Assembly: GCA_034435035.1 (NCBI GenBank)
Contig: DAOTXW010000020.1
Span: forward strand, 1 to 20,337
Direction: 5' to 3'
From: JAHEME01 sp034435035
GTDB lineage: Bacteria > Chloroflexota > Anaerolineae > Aggregatilineales > UBA3940
DNA length: 20,337 nt
Made by a program: the position numbers and the translations under genes. The notes beneath the pieces are model-generated. The model saw nothing but the letters and a program-made list of their open reading frames with translations, had not been told where the DNA came from and did not search any database. Shown here one piece after another: positions 6,028 to 13,465 of this stretch (the first letter of the stretch is position 1; every line of letters begins with the position of its first letter).

Positions 6028-6947
6028 TGATCCCTGCCGCCGCCGTTCCCGTTGCCGCCGCCGTTCCCGTTGCCGCCGTTGCCGTTGCCGCCAGCGTTGC
6101 CATTCTCGCCGGCGTTGCCATTCTCGCCGCCGTTGCCGGGCCCGCCGCCGGCCGGGGGCGGATCGTCATCAGGGCTGTCGCTGCCACGGCCGCCGCCGTT
6201 GCCATTTGCGCCGGCGTTGGGGTTGCCGGTGCCACCCGGGCCGATCAGCCCGACCTGCTGCATGATCTGGCCCCAGCCCAGGCCGCTTTCGCGCAGGGCG
6301 AAGACCTCAGCCGGAGTGACCCCGCTGGCCGCGGCGATGCGGTAGGCCAGCATGATCTCCCCGAAGCCGTTGCGCTCCGCCCCGGCGTAGAGGTCGGTGC
6401 CTTCCAGCCCGCAGAAGCGCGCCATGACCTCCTCATACGTCACGCCCAGCTCGGCAGCCAGCTGCTCGCCCGCCGGGTGCGGCTCCGCGCCGGTGCAGAT
6501 GGCCGGATCGAACGCGCAGGGCAGCCCGGTGGTGTCGTTGAGTCCGTTCAGGTCGGCGTCCGGGCAGACTGCGCACGGCAGCCCGGTCACATCATCCAGC
6601 CCGTCGAGGTTGGCGTCGGCGCAGGCCGCCGGCTCCTCCACGGGCGGATCCACGGCCAGCGTGTCCAGCTCCTCGAGAGCCTCGTCGTAGCCCGTTATGG
6701 CGGCTTCCAGGCCTTCGGCGTCGCCGGCGTCGGCTTTCTCGCTGGCTTCCTCCAGGCGCTCCTGGGCGAACTGCGCGGCCAGCACGGCGCGGGCCATCGC
6801 GCCGGGGGCCAGCGCCAGCTGAGCCTGCTCCGCAGTACGATCCACGCCGTAGAGCGCATCCCCGGGTGCAGCACTGTCGGCGGCGGCCACCACACCCCCT
6901 GCGCCGATGAGCAGCGCAGCTATCAGCGCCACGATCACTCCGATCAT
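6024..6947 (-). CDS. Secreted DUF5667-type protein with Ca-loop-like repeats and a Gly/Asn-rich tail
   Basis: The 307-aa protein opens with a hydrophobic segment (1-23) that is a signal peptide or anchor. Residues about 26-98 resemble DUF5667: PGDALYGVDRTAEQAQLALAP followed by long amphipathic helices. Two near repeats follow, CADANLDGLDDVTGLPC (109-125) and CPDADLNGLNDTTGLPC (128-144). Each carries a D-x-N/D-x-D/N-G-x-x-D loop like dockerin or thrombospondin-3 calcium sites, framed by cysteines. A helical domain (about 155-224, LGVTYEEVMARFCG to GWGQIMQQVGL) comes next. The last 80 residues are low complexity, made of Gly, Asn and some Pro/Glu. It probably sits at the cell surface; its function is unknown. 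The start at 6947 has an AGAGGG sequence upstream. Confidence 0.85.
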   Translation of the reverse strand: MIGVIVALIAALLIGAGGVVAAADSAAPGDALYGVDRTAEQAQLALAPGAMARAVLAAQFAQERLEEASEKADAGDAEGLEAAITGYDEALEELDTLAVDPPVEEPAACADANLDGLDDVTGLPCAVCPDADLNGLNDTTGLPCAFDPAICTGAEPHPAGEQLAAELGVTYEEVMARFCGLEGTDLYAGAERNGFGEIMLAYRIAAASGVTPAEVFALRESGLGWGQIMQQVGLIGPGGTGNPNAGANGNGGGRGSDSPDDDPPPAGGGPGNGGENGNAGENGNAGGNGNGGNGNGGGNGNGGGRDH

Positions 6948-7019
6948 CTCTGACCCTCTGTATCCTGCAGTGTGGCTTGCGCGGCATCGCTGCCGCCGAT
7001 CGCGATCCGTTTAGCATAT

Positions 7020-7048
7020 AGCATACGACAGTATCTGCCGGGGAACAA
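7020..7048 (-). promoter_or_regulatory. Probable promoter of the DUF5667-type gene
   Basis: On the minus strand TTGTTC (7048-7043) and TATGCT (7025-7020) are 17 bases apart. A second TATGCT lies at 7018-7013. This AT-rich patch is the only one upstream of the ATG at 6947 and gives a leader of about 60-65 bases. Confidence 0.45.
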
Positions 7049-7082
7049 TGGGAGCCCGGTCACCGGGCCGATCGGCGAAACA

Positions 7083-7232
7083 CTAGCGCAGCCCGAAGGC
7101 CAGCATCGGCCAGCCGTACAGCAGCGCCAGCCCGGCGGCCACCCCGCAGGGGATCAGCAGCAGGGCGCAGCCGAGCGCGATCAGGCGCTCCGGCAGCGGA
7201 TCGTGAGGGGGACGGGGCGAGGGGGCGCTCAT
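7083..7232 (-). CDS. Predicted 49-aa membrane protein, unknown function
   Basis: The ORF begins MSAPSPRPPHDPLPERLIAL. It has a Pro-rich polar head (1-17) and a long hydrophobic region (about 18-48) that could form one long helix or a two-helix hairpin broken at PCGVA. It ends at AFGLR. Another ATG nine bases upstream (7241, MIPMSA) is possible. Neither start has a convincing Shine-Dalgarno. It lies on the same strand as, and upstream of, the DUF5667-type gene, but that gene appears to have its own promoter in between. A small hairpin (7054-7068) follows its stop. Membrane-like composition favours a real gene, but it is short. Confidence 0.5.
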   Translation of the reverse strand: MSAPSPRPPHDPLPERLIALGCALLLIPCGVAAGLALLYGWPMLAFGLR

Positions 7233-7325
7233 GGGGATCATTGTAGCGGGGGGCGGCGGGCCGGGCAACCGACTCGTGCCGCCACGCCTTAACACATCTA
7301 TAACACCGCCCCCGCCGCCGCCGGG

Positions 7326-7331
7326 TATAAT
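7326..7331 (+). promoter_or_regulatory. Perfect -10 box (TATAAT) for the solute-binding protein gene
   Basis: TATAAT at 7326-7331 is exact; the -35 is weak (AACACC 17 bases upstream, or TAACAC at 19). Transcription would start near 7338, exactly where a 7-bp GC hairpin begins (7338-7344 with 7350-7356). A second inverted repeat, ATCCCG/CGGGAT, lies at 7357-7380. The leader is about 77 bases and may be structured at its very 5' end. Confidence 0.6.
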
Positions 7332-7414
7332 CGTCCCGCCCCGGGTGTGCCGGGGCATCCCGTGCGGGGCTCTGCGGGATCCAGTATGGGGGACGCGTCC
7401 TCATGGAGGTAGCC

Positions 7415-9055
7415 GTGCCGTTCCGATTCAAGCATCTGATCCTGCCGCTGGCGGCCGCGCTGCTGCTGGCCGGGCTGACCGCCTGCCAGCCGGAGGAGGA
7501 GCCGGTCACCCTGCGCATCGGCTGGACGGGCAGCCCCGACACCCTCAACCCGGGCATGGGCGAGCTGGTGCAGGCGACCACGATCTACGAGCTGGTCTAC
7601 GACGCGATGTTCAAGCTCCAGCCGGGCGGGAACTACACCCCGGAGCTGGCCGACAGCTTCCAGGTGAGCGGCGACGGCACGGTCTGGACGATCACCCTCC
7701 GCGAGGACGTCACCTGGCATGACGGCCGGCCGCTGACCGCGCGGGATGTCGCCTTCACCTACAATTTCTACCAGTCCCACAGCGACCTGTTCCCGTATGT
7801 GCCGCTGTACACCGCCTACTTTGAGAGCGTGGAGGCCCCCGACGACCGCACCGTCGTGATCACGCTCACCGAAGCCATCCCCAACATGGAGTATCAGCTC
7901 ACCTACCTGTACGTCCTGCCGGAGCATATCTGGGCGGAGGTGGAGGACCCGGGGACGTTCGAGAACGCCGAGATGATCGGCAGCGGCCCCTTCCAGCTGG
8001 CCGAGTACGTGCCCGGCGAGACCGTCCGCCTGGCCGCTAACCCGGATCATTATCTGTACCAGCCGGAGATCGACGAGATCATCTTCATCACCTATCCTGA
8101 ACCGGATTCGATGGCCGATGCGCTGATCGCCGGCGAGGTGGACCTGATCACCACCATCCCCTCGGATCGGCTGGAGGAGCTGGCCGGGCAGCCCGGCGTG
8201 GAGGTCGTCACCGGCTCCCCGCTGATCCCGTATGTCAATGACATCGTCTTCAACCTGGCCGATCCCGATGCCTGCCCGGAGGGCGGCGTCTGCTCCGGGC
8301 ACCCGGCCCTGCGCGACCGCGCCGTGCGTCTGGCCCTGGCCCACGCCACCGATAAGGCGACCATCGTCCGGGAAGTGGCCCAGGGGCTGGGCACGCCCGG
8401 CCTGACGCTGATCCCGGCGGCGCTCACCTACTGGTACAACGATACGCTGACCGACTACGCCTTCGATCTCGACGAGGCCAACCGCATCCTGGATGAGGCG
8501 GGCTACGCCGACGCCGACGGCGACGGCGTGCGCGAGACGTCCGACGGCCTCCCGCTGCGCTTCCGGCTGCAGTGGCCCGACGATAATGATATCGGCGCGG
8601 ACATCGCCGGGCATGTGGCCGCCACCTGGGCGCAGATCGGCGTCGAGGCTCTGCCGGAGGAAGTGCCGGTCGATAGACTGGTGGAGGCCTGCTGCCCCAC
8701 CTACGACTATGACATCCTGCTGTGGGGCTGGGGCTCCGACCCTGACCCCGGCTTCCTGCTGAGCGTGATGACCAGCGAGCAGATCCCCTCCGGCCTGAAC
8801 GAAAGCGGATATTCCAACCCGGAGATGGATGCCCTGTACGCGCAGCAGGCCACCGCGATGAGCCTGGAGGCGCGGCGCGACCTGGTCTACCGGATGCAGG
8901 CCCTGGCCCATCAGGACGTGATCTACATCATCCCCTACTACGGCCTGGAGGCGCAGGCTTACCGCAGCGACCGCTTCATCGGCTGGATCACCGACTCCAG
9001 CACGCTGGCGCTCACCGATCTGACCTCGCTGGTGCGCATCGGCCCGGTTGAGTAG
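7415..9055 (+). CDS. ABC transporter substrate-binding lipoprotein, family 5 (oligopeptide/nickel type)
   Basis: The 546-aa protein is a membrane-anchored extracellular receptor of the DppA/OppA/NikA family (SBP_bac_5). It begins MPFRFKHLILPLAAALLLAG, followed by the lipobox LTAC with the lipidated cysteine at 24. The mature part shows family features: TLRIGWTGSPDTLNPGM near the start, an ELADSFQVSGDGTVWTITLR core, a W-H-D-G-R-P-L-T-A-R-D-V block, and the RLALAHATDKATIV region. A GTG start at 7415 is chosen because GGAGGT (7405-7410) is just upstream. The ATG at 7403 would read through that Shine-Dalgarno. No permease or ATPase genes are adjacent, so it is an orphan receptor or uses a transporter encoded elsewhere. 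The ligand is unknown. Confidence 0.93.
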   Translation: MPFRFKHLILPLAAALLLAGLTACQPEEEPVTLRIGWTGSPDTLNPGMGELVQATTIYELVYDAMFKLQPGGNYTPELADSFQVSGDGTVWTITLREDVTWHDGRPLTARDVAFTYNFYQSHSDLFPYVPLYTAYFESVEAPDDRTVVITLTEAIPNMEYQLTYLYVLPEHIWAEVEDPGTFENAEMIGSGPFQLAEYVPGETVRLAANPDHYLYQPEIDEIIFITYPEPDSMADALIAGEVDLITTIPSDRLEELAGQPGVEVVTGSPLIPYVNDIVFNLADPDACPEGGVCSGHPALRDRAVRLALAHATDKATIVREVAQGLGTPGLTLIPAALTYWYNDTLTDYAFDLDEANRILDEAGYADADGDGVRETSDGLPLRFRLQWPDDNDIGADIAGHVAATWAQIGVEALPEEVPVDRLVEACCPTYDYDILLWGWGSDPDPGFLLSVMTSEQIPSGLNESGYSNPEMDALYAQQATAMSLEARRDLVYRMQALAHQDVIYIIPYYGLEAQAYRSDRFIGWITDSSTLALTDLTSLVRIGPVE

Positions 9056-9080
9056 CGGCTGGACTCGCCCCGCATCCCCT

Positions 9081-9146
9081 CGCCGGGCCGCGGTCAGCCG
9101 CAGCCCGGCGGCTTCTTTATATCTGCGGCTTGCGCGGGCCGCAGAT
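9081..9146 (+). terminator. Tandem hairpins after the substrate-binding protein gene
   Basis: CGCCGGGC (9081-9088) pairs with GCCCGGCG (9103-9110) and is followed by the T-rich GCTTCTTTAT, a plausible terminator. A second perfect 9-bp stem follows directly: ATCTGCGGC (9121-9129) with GCCGCAGAT (9138-9146). The first loop is long (14 bases) but can hold a small inner stem. Confidence 0.6.
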
Positions 9147-9245
9147 TTGAGTACCCTGATGCCCATATGCAGCAGATCGATGCTACCGCTGTCCCGGTTG
9201 ATCCCTGCTGCTGACTGCTCAAGGCTGTCTGAACAGGAGAGAACC

Positions 9246-10394
9246 ATGAATCGTTCTACGAACCGGTGGCTGTATCTGTTGCTCGTCGCGGCGGCGCTGA
9301 CGCTGGCGGCGCTGGCCTGCGGGCCTGGCGGAGCCGAGACCGCTGCGCCGGCCACCGAGGAGCCGGCACCCGCCACCCCGGAACCCGTCCAGGAGGCTAC
9401 CGTGGAGCCGGCTACCGAAGAACCCGCCGGGGGGGATAAGGGCGCCGGCGGGATCGACCCGGGATCGGCGCTGCCGCCGGGGGCGATCACCGTGGCCAAT
9501 GCCGCCGATATCACCCAGCTCTGGTACCAGGTGGCCTCCGAGACCTCGCTGACCGCCAGCGCCGGCTCGCCGGTCGATCACCAGATCGCCACCTTCGGCT
9601 TTGACAAGATCGTCCGGCTGTGGGACGGCGATACCGGCCAGCTGCTGCGCGAACTGCCCGGCCACGCCGAGTTTGGCTGGGGGCTGGCCTATTCGCCCGA
9701 TGGCTCGCTGCTGGCCTCCGGCGGCGGCTACTACGTCTTCATCTGGGACCCCCTCAGCGGGCAGAAGCTGAGCGAGACGCTGGTCAATTCCTTCGTCTTC
9801 AAGGTCGTGTGGGCGCCGGACAGCTCCGCGCTGGGCGTGGTCGGGCAGGACAGCAGCCGCGTGACGGTGATCGATCCGGCCAGCGGCCAGAACCTGTTCG
9901 AGCTTTCCAGCCCCAACGGCCTGGTGCTGTGGTCGATGGCCTTCTCGCCCGATGGCACCTATCTGGCGACCGGCAACGCGGACGGCGACGTGCAGGTGAT
10001 CCGCATCGACGACAACAGCGAGGTGATCAACGACACCACCACCGCCCGCGGCTCCGCCGTGGATCTGGAGTTCTCGCCGGACAACTCGCTGATGGCGATG
10101 TGCACCGGCTCCGGCGGGGTGTATATCTGGGAGACGACCGGCTGGACGGTCGTGCTGTCCGGCGAGGACATCCACCCCGGCGGCTGCACGGACGGCGTCT
10201 TCGGCATCGGCAGCGATGTGTACTTCTCGGTGGGCGTGGACGGCGATCTGAATGCCTGGGACGCCAACACCGGCGATCTGCTCACCTACCTGAGCGCCGA
10301 AAAGGGCATCCAGGCTGTCAGCCTCACCGGCGACGGGTCGCTGATCGCCCTGGCGCTGGACGAGGGCACGGTCAGCGTCGTGGGGCTGCCGTAA
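9246..10394 (+). CDS. WD40-repeat beta-propeller lipoprotein
   Basis: The 382-aa protein starts MNRSTNRWLYLLLVAAALTL and then has the lipobox LAAC-type sequence ALAC with Cys25. It is thus an outer-face lipoprotein. Residues about 27-72 form a Thr/Pro/Glu/Ala linker. Residues about 80-382 make a beta propeller of about seven blades. Repeated signatures include IVRLWDGDTGQLLREL, LAYSPDGSLLASGG, FIWDPLSGQKL, MAFSPDGTYLATGNADGDVQV and LNAWDANTGDLLTYL. Such propellers are binding scaffolds with no enzymatic activity implied. The ATG at 9246 is fixed by AGGAGAGAACC and the signal peptide; longer in-frame starts (9048) would destroy the signal. It follows the solute-binding lipoprotein, but hairpins lie between, so cotranscription is uncertain. 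Confidence 0.9.
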   Translation: MNRSTNRWLYLLLVAAALTLAALACGPGGAETAAPATEEPAPATPEPVQEATVEPATEEPAGGDKGAGGIDPGSALPPGAITVANAADITQLWYQVASETSLTASAGSPVDHQIATFGFDKIVRLWDGDTGQLLRELPGHAEFGWGLAYSPDGSLLASGGGYYVFIWDPLSGQKLSETLVNSFVFKVVWAPDSSALGVVGQDSSRVTVIDPASGQNLFELSSPNGLVLWSMAFSPDGTYLATGNADGDVQVIRIDDNSEVINDTTTARGSAVDLEFSPDNSLMAMCTGSGGVYIWETTGWTVVLSGEDIHPGGCTDGVFGIGSDVYFSVGVDGDLNAWDANTGDLLTYLSAEKGIQAVSLTGDGSLIALALDEGTVSVVGLP

Positions 10395-10400
10395 CCCTTA

Positions 10401-10457
10401 CCTCACCCCCGGCCCTCTCGCCGCTCAGCCTGGCAGCGCCAGGGGGGAGAGGGCCGG
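10401..10457 (+). repeat. Dispersed palindromic repeat, copy 2
   Basis: CCTCACCCCC (10401-10410) is the exact complement of 5973-5982 in copy 1. CCGGCCCTCTC (10409-10419) pairs with GAGAGGGCCGG (10447-10457). Inside the loop CCTGGC-AGC-GCCAGG (10429-10443) forms a second stem, giving a nested cruciform. It begins 6 bases after the WD40 stop and may serve as its 3' hairpin. Confidence 0.72.
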
Positions 10458-10512
10458 ACGCAGTTCCGCGGTGAAGGGAATCGTCAGCCTTCCCCCTCCC
10501 CGCCAAATGCGA

Positions 10513-10588
10513 TATACTCCATCCAGAAGCGAGCAGCAGCGACGCACTCTTCACCGCCCACTCCCCTGTCTGTCTCGCTTCTTTCCTT
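10513..10588 (+). ncRNA. Candidate small RNA with its own -10 box and closing stem
   Basis: TATACT (10513-10518) is a good -10, with weak TTCCCC 17 bases upstream. A start near 10525 would coincide with AGAAGCGAG (10525-10533), which pairs perfectly with CTCGCTTCT (10574-10582). The sequence then runs into TTCCTTT. The result would be a RNA of about 60 bases with paired ends and a C-rich loop. No plus-strand gene follows. Alternatively the inverted repeat is a 3' element of the convergent transporter gene, or chance. Confidence 0.3.
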
Positions 10589-10594
10589 TGCCCG

Positions 10595-11830
10595 CTATCC
10601 GGCCAGCCCCAGCAGACCCGCCGCCAGCCCGGCGGCCGCCCCCACCGACACCAGCCACAACGAGCTGACCTCGAAGCGCAGCAGGGCGATCAGCGCTGCC
10701 AGCGTCAGCGCCGCCGTGATGATGGCAGCTGCGGGCGGCCCGCTCAGCGCCGCCCGCCCCAGTTCCAGCGTCACCGCCGCCATCAGCGCCACCGAGGCCG
10801 CATTGGCTCCATCCAGGAAGCTGCCTGCCCGGTCTGAAGCCCGCAGCCGGGGGATCAGCGGGTGGCTGAGGCCCACCAATACGAATGAGGGCAGGAAGAT
10901 GCCCAGGGTGGCGGCCAGCCCGGCGATCACCCCCGCCCCGTCCGTGCCGCCTGCCTGCTCGCCCAGCACATACCCGATGAACGTCATCGCGGTGAAGACC
11001 GGCCCCGGCGTCACCTGCCCGATGGCGATGGCGTCGATCAGCTGCTCCTGCGTAAGCCAGCCGAGCCGGTCCACGAAGTCGCGCTGGAGGAACGCCATCA
11101 GCGTATAGCCGCTGCCGTACAGCACCGCGCCGATCTTCAGGCTGGTCAGGAACAGCACGCCGACGCTGAAGGGCGCGGTTCCGGCTGCCGCGGCGGACGG
11201 GATGAGGGCCGCCGGCAGGCCGAGCGCCGCCAGCCGACCCGTCCCGCCGTCCCGGCGCCGCCGGCGGGCGCCTGCGATGAGCATCACCGCCAGCGATGCG
11301 CCGAACAGCAGCAGGGCCGCATCTGCCCCCAGAAAGAAACCGGCCAGCACCCCCAGCGCGGCGGCGGCGGTCAGCGGGCTGCGCACCGCCCGGCGTCCCA
11401 GCTTCCAGATCGCGTCGCCGACGATGGCCAGGATCACCGGCTTGAGGCCGAACAGCAGCCAGCCCGCCGCCGGTGTGCTGCCGTAGGTCACATAGGCCCA
11501 GGACAGCCCCAGCACGATCAGCATGGCCGGGGCGATGAAGCCCGCCCCGCCCACGATCAGGCCGGGCCAGCCGGCCCGCCGATACCCCAGATGGATCGCC
11601 ATTTCGGTGGAGTTAGGGCCGGGGATCAGGTTGGTGGCGCCCAGCAGGTCCAGGAACTGCTGCTCGTCCAGCCAGCGCCGCTTCTCGACGACTTCGCGGC
11701 GCATCAGGGCGACGTGCGCCGCCGGCCCCCCGAAGCCGATCACGCCCAGCTTGAGGAACACGGCGGCTACCTCGCACAGCCGGCGGCGCCGATCGTCGGT
11801 TCCAGGGGGAGAAGCTGGCGCAGCTGTCAC
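10595..11830 (-). CDS. chrA: Chromate transporter family (CHR) membrane protein
   Basis: The 411-aa protein has the duplicated CHR architecture of long-chain ChrA proteins, with about ten to twelve membrane segments. The first half holds FLKLGVIGFGGPAAHVALM, then WLDEQQFLDLLGATNLIPGP and NSTEMAIHLGY. The second half repeats the pattern with FLTSLKIGAVLYGSGYTLMA, RLGWLTQEQLIDAIAIGQVT and PGPVFTAMTFIGY. The family exports chromate by proton antiport in known members, but many homologues have no proven substrate. The GTG at 11830 overlaps the TGA of the CoA-binding gene as GTGA, which selects this start; much longer in-frame starts lie inside that gene. A loop rich in Arg (about RRRRR) separates the halves. 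Confidence 0.88.
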   Translation of the reverse strand: MTAAPASPPGTDDRRRRLCEVAAVFLKLGVIGFGGPAAHVALMRREVVEKRRWLDEQQFLDLLGATNLIPGPNSTEMAIHLGYRRAGWPGLIVGGAGFIAPAMLIVLGLSWAYVTYGSTPAAGWLLFGLKPVILAIVGDAIWKLGRRAVRSPLTAAAALGVLAGFFLGADAALLLFGASLAVMLIAGARRRRRDGGTGRLAALGLPAALIPSAAAAGTAPFSVGVLFLTSLKIGAVLYGSGYTLMAFLQRDFVDRLGWLTQEQLIDAIAIGQVTPGPVFTAMTFIGYVLGEQAGGTDGAGVIAGLAATLGIFLPSFVLVGLSHPLIPRLRASDRAGSFLDGANAASVALMAAVTLELGRAALSGPPAAAIITAALTLAALIALLRFEVSSLWLVSVGAAAGLAAGLLGLAG

Positions 11831-12243
11831 CGGCGCACCAGCCGCAGCCGTTCGATCTTGATGCAGCGGTCCACCACCAGCGGCATCCCGGCGGCATCGG
11901 CCAGACGGATCGCCTCCGGGTGCGTGACATCCAACTGCCCCCACACCGCCCCGGCCCGGCAGCGGATGGCCTCCCGCACCACACCGGGCAGATGCACGGA
12001 ACGCCGGAACACCGCCACAATATCCGCCGGGCCGGGCAGCGCCTCCAGCGACGGGTAGCATGGCTCCTCGCCGATGCGCGTCACGGTCGGGTTGACCGGG
12101 TAGATGGCGTAGCCCCACAGGCGCAGCTGCTGCGCGACCCGGTAGCTGGTGCGCTCCGGGTGCGGTGAATGGCCGACCACGGCGATGGTGCGGGCGGTGG
12201 TCAGCAGGCGGCGCAGAGTCTCGTCATCGGTAATGGGCGGCAT
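11827..12243 (-). CDS. CoA-binding domain protein (YccU-like)
   Basis: The 138-aa protein is a stand-alone Rossmann-type CoA-binding domain (CoA_binding_2). The core is IAVVGHSPHPERTSYRVAQQ (about 19-38), where the glycine-rich turn binds nucleotide. GYAIYPVNPTVTRIGEEPCY and DIVAVFRRSVHLPGVV follow, and AGAVWGQLDVTHPEA lies near the end. These match the family known from YccU; its cellular role is poorly defined. The length is typical. AGGAGG lies 8 bases upstream of the ATG. The 4-base GTGA overlap with the transporter gene suggests coupled translation. Confidence 0.9.
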   Translation of the reverse strand: MPPITDDETLRRLLTTARTIAVVGHSPHPERTSYRVAQQLRLWGYAIYPVNPTVTRIGEEPCYPSLEALPGPADIVAVFRRSVHLPGVVREAIRCRAGAVWGQLDVTHPEAIRLADAAGMPLVVDRCIKIERLRLVRR

Positions 12244-12313
12244 GGCGGCTGCCTCCTCTTCCTCAGCCAGGGCCGGCTGACCCCGGGGCCGGCTCTGGCA
12301 TGCGGTTCGCGCC

Positions 12314-13243
12314 TCACCGGCGGAAGAAGTTGCTGACGAAGAACCAGAGGTTGGCCGGACGCTCGGCCAGGCGGCGCATGAAGTACGGGTACCACTCGGT
12401 GCCGACCGGCACGTAGACGCGCATCCCGTAGCCGGCGGCGGCCAGCTCAGCCTGTAGGTCGCTGCGGATGCCGTACAGCATCTGGAACTCGTAGCAGCCG
12501 GGCGGGATGTCCTGCGCCTGCGCGTGGGCGCGGGCCGCGGCGATGAGAGCCGTGTCGTGGGTGGCGATGCCCGGGTAGCCGCGCCCGGCCTTCGCGGCCT
12601 CCAGCAGGACCTTCATCTGGCGCAGATAGGCAGCGTCCACGTCGCGCTTATTCGGGTAGGCGACGCTGGCCGGCTCGCGGTAGGCGCCCTTGCACAGCCG
12701 GATGCTCGCGCCCTCGGCGGTCAGCGCCGCGATGTCGGCGTCGCTGCGGTACAGATAGGATTGGATGACGGTCAGCACGTTGTCAAAGCCGTCCTCGGCC
12801 CGCAGGGCGCGGAACAGGTCGAGCGTGCGCTGCGTGTAGGCGCTGCTCTCCATGTCGATGGTCACCTGCAGGCCGCACTCGCGGGCGCGCGTCAGGATCT
12901 GCCGCAGGTGGTCGCGGCACAGGCCGGGATCCACGTCCAGGCCGAGCTGGGTGAGCTTGAGCGAGACGCTGGCCTGCAGGCTGTGATCGCAGATCAGCGC
13001 CAGCAGGTCGAAGTAAGCCGCGACGGCGCGGCGGGCCATGTCGGCATCGGTGACGCTCTCGCCCAGTACGTCGATGGTGGCGGTGATGCCGCGGCGGTTG
13101 AGGGATTTCACGACGGCGGGGGCGTCCTGCAGGCTTTCGCCGGCGACGAAGCGGCGGGCCACGCGGCGGGCCACGCCCCAGCGGGTCACCAGGTTCCGCG
13201 CCCAGCGGGCGGAGGAAAGGTACAGCAGCAGTGCACGCAGCAT
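12314..13243 (-). CDS. Proline dehydrogenase (monofunctional PRODH)
   Basis: The 309-aa FAD enzyme oxidises L-proline to pyrroline-5-carboxylate, the first step of proline catabolism, at the inner membrane face. The TIM-barrel signatures are visible: ASVSLKLTQLGLDVD (about 91-105), VTIDMESSAYTQRTLDLF, VIQSYLYRSDADI, and RLCKGAYREP with the substrate-contact Lys. YEFQMLYGIR is near 252-261. The C-terminal helix GTEWYPYFMRRLAERPANLWFFV contains the paired arginines (RRLAERP) that hold the proline carboxylate. The length fits bacterial monofunctional PRODH rather than bifunctional PutA. The partner P5C dehydrogenase is not in the window. A GGGGAC sequence precedes the ATG. It is separated from its neighbours by 70 and more than 100 bases. 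Confidence 0.95.
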   Translation of the reverse strand: MLRALLLYLSSARWARNLVTRWGVARRVARRFVAGESLQDAPAVVKSLNRRGITATIDVLGESVTDADMARRAVAAYFDLLALICDHSLQASVSLKLTQLGLDVDPGLCRDHLRQILTRARECGLQVTIDMESSAYTQRTLDLFRALRAEDGFDNVLTVIQSYLYRSDADIAALTAEGASIRLCKGAYREPASVAYPNKRDVDAAYLRQMKVLLEAAKAGRGYPGIATHDTALIAAARAHAQAQDIPPGCYEFQMLYGIRSDLQAELAAAGYGMRVYVPVGTEWYPYFMRRLAERPANLWFFVSNFFRR

Positions 13244-13360
13244 AGATGATGTCCCCTGTGGAGAGATGGCTACCGCGCACCGGCGCCTGATCCCATTATG
13301 GCCCGGTTTCGGGCTGTTGGCTACCTCCCGCAGGGGAAACGTCAGGCAGGCGTGCCCGCC

Positions 13361-13465
13361 TCAGCCCGCCCGGAATGTCCGGTTGAACAGGCCCATCAGC
13401 AGCAGGCCGATGCGCGGGAAGTGGTCGATGGCGCCGCGGTCGCGGATCGGATGAACATGGCGCAT
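13361..13465 (-). CDS. Candidate 34-aa peptide overlapping the thioredoxin-like gene
   Basis: The ATG (13465-13463) shares its A with the TGA of the thioredoxin-like gene, giving TGATG, a common reinitiation arrangement. The ORF reads MRHVHPIRDRGAIDHFPRIG followed by LLLMGLFNRTFRAG. Third codon positions are G or C in about 29 of 33 codons, like real genes here. It has a short hydrophobic patch (IGLLLMGLF) between basic ends. No homologue is recognised. It is too short to be sure; a decayed extension is possible. Confidence 0.35.
   Translation of the reverse strand: MRHVHPIRDRGAIDHFPRIGLLLMGLFNRTFRAG

Noticed and set aside
6028..6240. Short tandem CCGTTGCCG-type units resembling a CRISPR or satellite
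   Set aside because: Units are irregular and in frame with the Gly/Asn tail of the DUF5667-type protein, so this is coding low complexity with no spacers.
7403..7414. ATG 7403 as start of the substrate-binding protein
   Set aside because: It reads through a GGAGGT ribosome site and adds residues before the basic start of the signal peptide. GTG 7415 fits better.
7298..9514. A 738-residue open frame on the minus strand, opposite the substrate-binding protein gene
   Set aside because: It is the antisense shadow of a gene with a lipobox and family motifs. Its translation is rich in Gly, Ala, Arg, His and Gln without domain structure, as expected from GC-rich antisense frames. Similar shadows at 14872-16590, 18091-19926 and 13552-14583 were dropped for the same reason.
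10471..10668. A 65-residue plus-strand frame over the candidate small RNA
   Set aside because: It is Pro/Arg/Ser-rich without structure, lacks a Shine-Dalgarno and runs into the antisense of the transporter gene.
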